64,000 nt of DNA from Pseudomonas pharyngis (GTDB taxonomy: Bacteria > Pseudomonadota > Gammaproteobacteria > Pseudomonadales > Pseudomonadaceae). A program made the translations under genes and the position numbers. The notes under the pieces are model-generated. The model ran no database searches and had not been told where the DNA came from. It worked only from the letters and a program-made list of their open reading frames with translations. Shown in pieces: positions 59,979 to 64,000 of the stretch. The stretch spans positions 62,001 through 126,000 of the forward strand of contig NZ_BQID01000009.1 of the NCBI RefSeq assembly GCF_021602345.1, read 5' to 3'. Every line of letters begins with the position of its first letter. Positions within the stretch are counted from its first letter, which is position 1.

Positions 59979-60428
59979 TTACTTGATGTAAAGCTGGGTC
60001 GACAACGTGTTGCGCGGGGCGTTGATCGAGGTGTTGCTGAAGGTAAAGGTGCCTTCCTGACGAGTCGCCAGATCGAAGGTGTACAGCGAACCGACGGTCT
60101 TCGCGCCTGGCGTGCACTCGGTCAGGTTGCCGTTATCGAAAGCACAGACCGGGCTCCGGGTGCCATTCACTTCGAAACCGTCCAGCGCTGCCTGAGGCTG
60201 ACTCTGGCCGTAACCGATTTCCAGCACATAGACCTTGATGCCCGGCGCGTTGTGATCGCAACGGGTCTGCACCTGGCCATCGGTAATGTCTTCAAGCCCG
60301 CAGGACGCCGACTGAACCTTGATGACTTTCACCTCGCTCAATCGCGGTGCCGACGCCGCGAGTGCCGTCGGTACACCGGCCAGCAGCAAGGCCATCAGTC
60401 CAGCGGTCTTCATCCAACCCTTGTTCAT
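59979..60428 (-). CDS. Secreted cysteine-containing protein of unknown function
   Basis: The ATG at 60428 (MNKGWMKTAGLMALLLAGVP) opens a signal peptide cut after LAA and gives 149 aa; ATG at 60437 is also possible. The mature part has four cysteines, in QSASCGLEDI, QTRCDHN, PVCAFDN and LTECTPG, likely forming two disulfides in a small beta-rich fold. It may belong to the DUF4354 group, but this is uncertain. It is divergent from the purine permease gene. Confidence 0.72.
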   Translation of the reverse strand: MNKGWMKTAGLMALLLAGVPTALAASAPRLSEVKVIKVQSASCGLEDITDGQVQTRCDHNAPGIKVYVLEIGYGQSQPQAALDGFEVNGTRSPVCAFDNGNLTECTPGAKTVGSLYTFDLATRQEGTFTFSNTSINAPRNTLSTQLYIK

Positions 60429-60648
60429 GCGATCCATCCCCGAAAAAACAGCGCGCAGTATGGCGTAGTTAGTCGTGGTGCAAAACTTCGCCGACGATCG
60501 ACACCAACATCCGCCATCTTCCTCACGCTGCTGGTATGATGCGCGGCTTTTTCCGACCCACCACAATTTTCCAGGCGCTTGCGACGGTCTGTGCTTTGCT
60601 GTTGAGGTCGATACATTCACGGCGCCACGCGCGCCACGGGGAGCAGAC

Positions 60649-61944
60649 ATGCTGGAAAGGCTGTTTCAACTCAAGGCACACAACACCAACGTGCGGACCG
60701 AGATTCTCGCGGGCGTCACGACCTTCCTGGCCATGGCCTACATTCTGTTCGTCAACCCGAGCATCCTCGGCGAGACCGGCATGGACAAAGGTGCGGTGTT
60801 CGTCGCCACGTGTCTGGCAGCCGCCATCGGCTCCACGGTCATGGGCCTGATCGCCAACTACCCGATCGCCCTCGCGCCGGGCATGGGGCTGAACGCCTTC
60901 TTTACCTACACCGTCGTGCTGCACATGGGCCACACCTGGCAAGTGGCGCTGGGCGCGGTGTTCATTTCGGCCGTGTGCTTCTTCCTGCTGTCGATCTTCC
61001 GCATCCGTGAATGGATCATCAACAGCATCCCGCTGCCACTGCGCTCGGCGATTGCCGCCGGTATCGGCCTGTTCCTGGCGCTGATCGCCCTGCACAACGC
61101 CGGCATTGTGGTCAGCAACCCGGCAACCATGGTCGGCCTCGGCGACCTGAAGCAACCGGCCCCGATTCTCGCCACCCTCGGTTTCGCCCTGATCGTCGCC
61201 CTTGAAGCCCTGAAAGTGCGCGGCGCGGTGCTGATCGGCATCCTGGCGGTGACCATCGTTTCGATCGTGATGGGCTTCACCCCGTTCGGCGGCGTGACCT
61301 CGATGCCACCTTCGCTGGCCCCGACCTTCCTGCAACTGGACATCAAGGGCGCGCTGGACATCGGTCTGGTCAGCGTGATCTTCGCTTTCCTGTTCGTCGA
61401 CCTGTTCGACAACTCCGGCACCCTGATCGGCGTCGCCAAGCGCGCCGGCCTGATGGGCAAGGACGGCCACATGCCGAAAATGGGCCGTGCACTGATCGCT
61501 GACAGCACCGCGGCCATGGCCGGTTCGCTGCTGGGCACCTCGACCACCACCAGCTACATCGAATCCGCTGCGGGCGTGAGTGCCGGCGGCCGCACCGGCC
61601 TGACCGCCATCGTCGTCGCGATCCTGTTCCTGCTGGCGCTGTTCTTCTCGCCACTGGCTGCCAGCGTACCGGCGTTCGCCACCGCACCAGCGCTGCTGTT
61701 CGTCGCCGTGCTGATGACTTCGGGCCTGGCGGAAATAGACTGGGAAGACATCACCGTCGCCGCGCCGGTCGTGGTCACCGCCCTGGCGATGCCTTTCACC
61801 TATTCCATCGCCAACGGCATCGCCTTCGGCTTCATCGCCTGGACTGCGATCAAACTGCTGTCCGGCCGCGCCCGTGAGCTGAACCCGGCGCTGGTGATCC
61901 TGTCGATTCTGTTCGTGATCAAGCTGGGTTGGTTCAACGCATGA
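60649..61944 (+). CDS. NCS2-family purine permease (AdeP/GhxP-like)
   Basis: The ATG at 60649 ([20 protein letters not shown]) has GGGGAG upstream and gives 431 aa. About 14 helices are present. Family motifs are [35 protein letters not shown] and [20 protein letters not shown]. This AzgA-like group carries adenine, guanine or hypoxanthine with protons. Its stop overlaps the trmA start as ATGA, so the two are co-translated. Confidence 0.9.
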   Translation: MLERLFQLKAHNTNVRTEILAGVTTFLAMAYILFVNPSILGETGMDKGAVFVATCLAAAIGSTVMGLIANYPIALAPGMGLNAFFTYTVVLHMGHTWQVALGAVFISAVCFFLLSIFRIREWIINSIPLPLRSAIAAGIGLFLALIALHNAGIVVSNPATMVGLGDLKQPAPILATLGFALIVALEALKVRGAVLIGILAVTIVSIVMGFTPFGGVTSMPPSLAPTFLQLDIKGALDIGLVSVIFAFLFVDLFDNSGTLIGVAKRAGLMGKDGHMPKMGRALIADSTAAMAGSLLGTSTTTSYIESAAGVSAGGRTGLTAIVVAILFLLALFFSPLAASVPAFATAPALLFVAVLMTSGLAEIDWEDITVAAPVVVTALAMPFTYSIANGIAFGFIAWTAIKLLSGRARELNPALVILSILFVIKLGWFNA

Positions 61945-63020
61945 CTTTTGATTCCCAGGCTTACGCCGCACAACTCGAAGACAAGGTCACGCGCCTGCGT
62001 GACCTGCTGGCCCCGTTCGATGCACCGGAGCCAACGGTGTTCGACTCGCCTTTGCAGAACTTCCGCCTGCGCGCCGAATTCCGCCTGTGGCGCGAGGCCG
62101 GCGAGCGGCATTACGCGATGTTTTCCCAGGACGACAAACGCACGCCGATCCTGATCGAAGAGTTCCCGATCGCCAGCCTGCGCATCAACCAGTTGATGCC
62201 GCAATTGAAAGCGGCCTGGCAGGCCAGCGCGGCGCTGAGCCACAAGCTGTTCCAGGTCGAGTTTCTGACCACCCTGGCCGGCGACGCGATGATCACCCTG
62301 TGCTATCACCGTCCGCTGGACGAACACTGGCACGCGGCGGCGACCCAACTGGCGGCGGATCTGGGCGTCAGCATCATCGGTCGTTCCAAGGGCAAGCGCG
62401 AAGTGCTCGGCCTCGATTACGTGGTCGAGAAACTTGACGTCGGTGGTCGCACGTTCAGCTATCGCCAGCCGGAAGGCGCGTTCACCCAGCCCAACGGCAC
62501 CGTGAACCAGAAGATGCTCAACTGGGCATACGAAGCACTGGGTGATCGCAGCGACGATCTGCTGGAGCTGTACTGCGGCAACGGCAACTTCACCCTGCCG
62601 CTGGCGACTCGCGTGCGCAAAGTGCTGGCCACCGAAATCAGCAAGACCTCGGTCAACGCCGCGTTGAGCAACCTGGCCGAAAACGCTGTGGATAACGTCA
62701 CGCTGGTGCGCCTGTCCGCCGAAGAGCTGACTGAAGCACTGAACGAAGTTCGCCCGTTCCGTCGCCTGCACGGTATCGACCTGAAAAGCTACGAGTTCGG
62801 CAGCGTGTTCGTCGACCCGCCACGGGCCGGCATGGACCCGGACACCTGCGAGCTGACCCGTCGCTTCGACAACATCCTGTACATCTCCTGCAACCCGGAA
62901 ACGCTGGCGGCAAACATCGCCCAACTGCACGACACGCACCGCATCACCCGCTGCGCGCTGTTCGACCAGTTTCCGTGGACCCACCACATGGAATCCGGCG
63001 TGCTGCTGACCCGACGTTGA
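61941..63020 (+). CDS. trmA: tRNA (uracil-5-)-methyltransferase TrmA
   Basis: The ATG at 61941 ([20 protein letters not shown]) gives 359 aa. TrmA makes m5U54 in the T loop of tRNA from SAM. SAM motif [15 protein letters not shown], the DPPRAGMD motif, and the catalytic cysteine in YISCNPET are all present. The final [12 protein letters not shown] is typical. It overlaps the permease gene by four bases. Confidence 0.96.
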   Translation: MTFDSQAYAAQLEDKVTRLRDLLAPFDAPEPTVFDSPLQNFRLRAEFRLWREAGERHYAMFSQDDKRTPILIEEFPIASLRINQLMPQLKAAWQASAALSHKLFQVEFLTTLAGDAMITLCYHRPLDEHWHAAATQLAADLGVSIIGRSKGKREVLGLDYVVEKLDVGGRTFSYRQPEGAFTQPNGTVNQKMLNWAYEALGDRSDDLLELYCGNGNFTLPLATRVRKVLATEISKTSVNAALSNLAENAVDNVTLVRLSAEELTEALNEVRPFRRLHGIDLKSYEFGSVFVDPPRAGMDPDTCELTRRFDNILYISCNPETLAANIAQLHDTHRITRCALFDQFPWTHHMESGVLLTRR

Positions 63021-63040
63021 TCGCAAGTGCCAGAAACAAG

Positions 63041-63067
63041 AAAGCCGTCCTCATCGACGGCTTTTTT
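63041..63067. terminator. Terminator of trmA, shared with the DUF2442 gene
   Basis: AAAGCCGTC pairs exactly with GACGGCTTT around a six-base loop and is followed by more T. It lies 20 bases after trmA and seven bases from the convergent DUF2442 stop. Confidence 0.88.
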
Positions 63068-63074
63068 GTGCCTT

Positions 63075-63521
63075 TCATGGCACGGGATCGATCTTGCGCG
63101 GACGCCCGCCCTTCCTGCCGTTGGCCCGTGCAGCTTCAGCTTTCGCAGTGCTGCTCTGGCGGCCATTGCGCGAAGCGATCACCGAGGCAGCCATGGCCAT
63201 CAGTGGCTGACTGGCGGAGATCATCCCGGCGATGGAAACCTGCAGGTCCTTGCCGTCGTGGCACAGCGCGGTGCCAGCGAAGCCGACGTGCAATCCGCTG
63301 AAGTCTTCCGGTTCGAAGTCATCGAATTCGCGGTAGAGATTCACTGGCAGCAGCACGCCGCTGTCGTCCTCGAAGTGAATCACCAGGCAGGGTTTCTGAA
63401 AGGCCACCGACACGGCTTGAAGGCTGCTGCGTCGGCGCAGCCCTCCCCGCTCAACAGCTTCATCGAGACGCTTTTCTGTTACCGGTCGATCAGCATGCAA
63501 ACCGGCTTTTACTGTTTTCAT
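63075..63521 (-). CDS. DUF2442 family protein (candidate antitoxin)
   Basis: The ATG at 63521 (MKTVKAGLHADRPVTEKRLD) overlaps the DUF4160 stop by four bases and gives 148 aa. The DUF2442 core is LVIHFEDDSGVLLPVNLYRE to KDLQVSIAGMI. The C-terminal tail, SSTAKAEAARANGRKGGRPR, is basic and AT-hook-like, suggesting DNA binding. DUF4160-DUF2442 pairs are commonly found together and have been proposed as a toxin-antitoxin type; this is not shown for the present pair. Confidence 0.82.
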   Translation of the reverse strand: MKTVKAGLHADRPVTEKRLDEAVERGGLRRRSSLQAVSVAFQKPCLVIHFEDDSGVLLPVNLYREFDDFEPEDFSGLHVGFAGTALCHDGKDLQVSIAGMISASQPLMAMAASVIASRNGRQSSTAKAEAARANGRKGGRPRKIDPVP

Positions 63522-63946
63522 AGTTCGATCTCCACACCTTCCTGAGCACCAACCAGGGCCAGCAGGGTTTTGTTTTCTTCTGGTTCGTAATACGCCGATC
63601 CGATTCTGAAGGTTGCTCCGGTGACTTCGCGCATGACGGCCACTTCGTTCGAGTCCCCGTCCCACCATTGATTATCGAGACACGCCGTCTGCAATCGAGT
63701 CCACCAGATTCGACGGGCCCGCCGCAGATGAACAGTTTCACGCAGCGATTGACGCAGCCCCTCGAGCACTGCAATCGGTGGCCGACGTGACAGGGGCACC
63801 ACATCCCATAACTCCACGCCGTTGTGCCAGAAGCTGAATTTGAAACGGGCACTCCATGCACCTGAATCAACGTGCGCATGGGGCGGACAATGTTCGTCTC
63901 GCAGCATGATCACCACCGACAATCCCTTGTAACTGCACACTTTCAT
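63518..63946 (-). CDS. DUF4160-family protein (candidate toxin)
   Basis: The 142-aa protein has the DUF4160 signature DEHCPPHAHVDSGAWSARFK near residue 18. The rest, with a Trp- and Arg-rich segment (RRARRIWWTRLQTACLDNQW), is unusual. The start overlaps an inverted repeat, CTAAC-N6-GTTAG (63948-63963), and a GGATGG ribosome site. It is the first gene of the two-gene unit with DUF2442. Function unknown. Confidence 0.8.
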   Translation of the reverse strand: MKVCSYKGLSVVIMLRDEHCPPHAHVDSGAWSARFKFSFWHNGVELWDVVPLSRRPPIAVLEGLRQSLRETVHLRRARRIWWTRLQTACLDNQWWDGDSNEVAVMREVTGATFRIGSAYYEPEENKTLLALVGAQEGVEIEL

Positions 63947-63947
63947 G

Positions 63948-63963
63948 CTAACCCATCCGTTAG
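63948..63963. promoter_or_regulatory. Inverted repeat overlapping the DUF4160 ribosome site
   Basis: CTAAC and GTTAG are separated by six bases directly before the DUF4160 start. It could be an autoregulatory operator or a translation-blocking hairpin. The region continues off the window edge. Confidence 0.4.
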
Positions 63964-64000
63964 GTTAAAGAGTTTCGAAAACTGCCATTCCCTGACAATT

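Overview
The window is chromosomal DNA of a Pseudomonas, most likely of the P. fluorescens group. It has high GC and GC-rich third codon positions. It carries three P. fluorescens-type REP doublets (REPINs). Its gene order follows, from memory, the P. aeruginosa PAO1 stretch thiO/minor pilins - ispH - ileS - murJ - rpsT - proB - obg - ispB - lon-like - gdhA - ettA - morA - glyA - cobW - cstA - mapZ - radA - katB - mscL. I saw no rRNA, tRNA, CRISPR array, prophage or insertion sequence.

Region by region. (1) 1-7220: a truncated glycine oxidase gene, then the type IV pilus minor-pilin operon fimU-pilV-pilW-pilX-pilY1-pilE on the minus strand, with a divergent fimT. (2) 7192-13025: the minus-strand operon ribF-ileS-lspA-fkpB-ispH, with a REPIN hairpin between fkpB and ispH. 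(3) 13155-21904: murJ, rpsT, creA, proB, the rplU-rpmA-obgE operon with a clear sigma70 promoter, ispB, a PhnA-type protein, a small gene under a Fur-box-like site, and fklB. (4) 22031-31726: largely uncharacterised envelope genes. These are a DUF6482-like protein, a UPF0114 membrane protein, a 609-aa lipoprotein, a Lon-family protease, and a plus-strand block of a DUF3015 protein, a DUF4105/Lnb-like protein with a probable C-terminal outer-membrane barrel, a small lipoprotein and a Gre-like factor. (5) 31737-40559: gdhA, ettA, the c-di-GMP enzyme morA and glyA. (6) 40836-47699: a dicarboxylate-type transporter with two GntR regulators, a COG0523 GTPase, a YbdD-like/CstA pair and the PilZ protein MapZ. 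(7) 47700-58946: radA, periplasmic catalase katB, mscL, a ferredoxin-NADP reductase, a solo LuxR regulator, rlmG, cyanide-insensitive oxidase genes cioAB plus a 55-aa DUF2474 gene behind a perfect ANR box, and an MFS exporter. (8) 59054-63946: an orphan HigA antitoxin with a possible higB scar, a DJ-1 protein lacking its catalytic cysteine, a secreted unknown, a purine permease-trmA pair, and an overlapping DUF4160-DUF2442 pair.

Most genes are housekeeping: translation, tRNA and rRNA modification, envelope biogenesis, isoprenoids and respiration. The places most worth a second look are the Lnb-like/barrel block, the Fur-controlled small protein, the orphan HigA locus, the DJ-1 protein without catalytic residues, and the DUF4160-DUF2442 pair.
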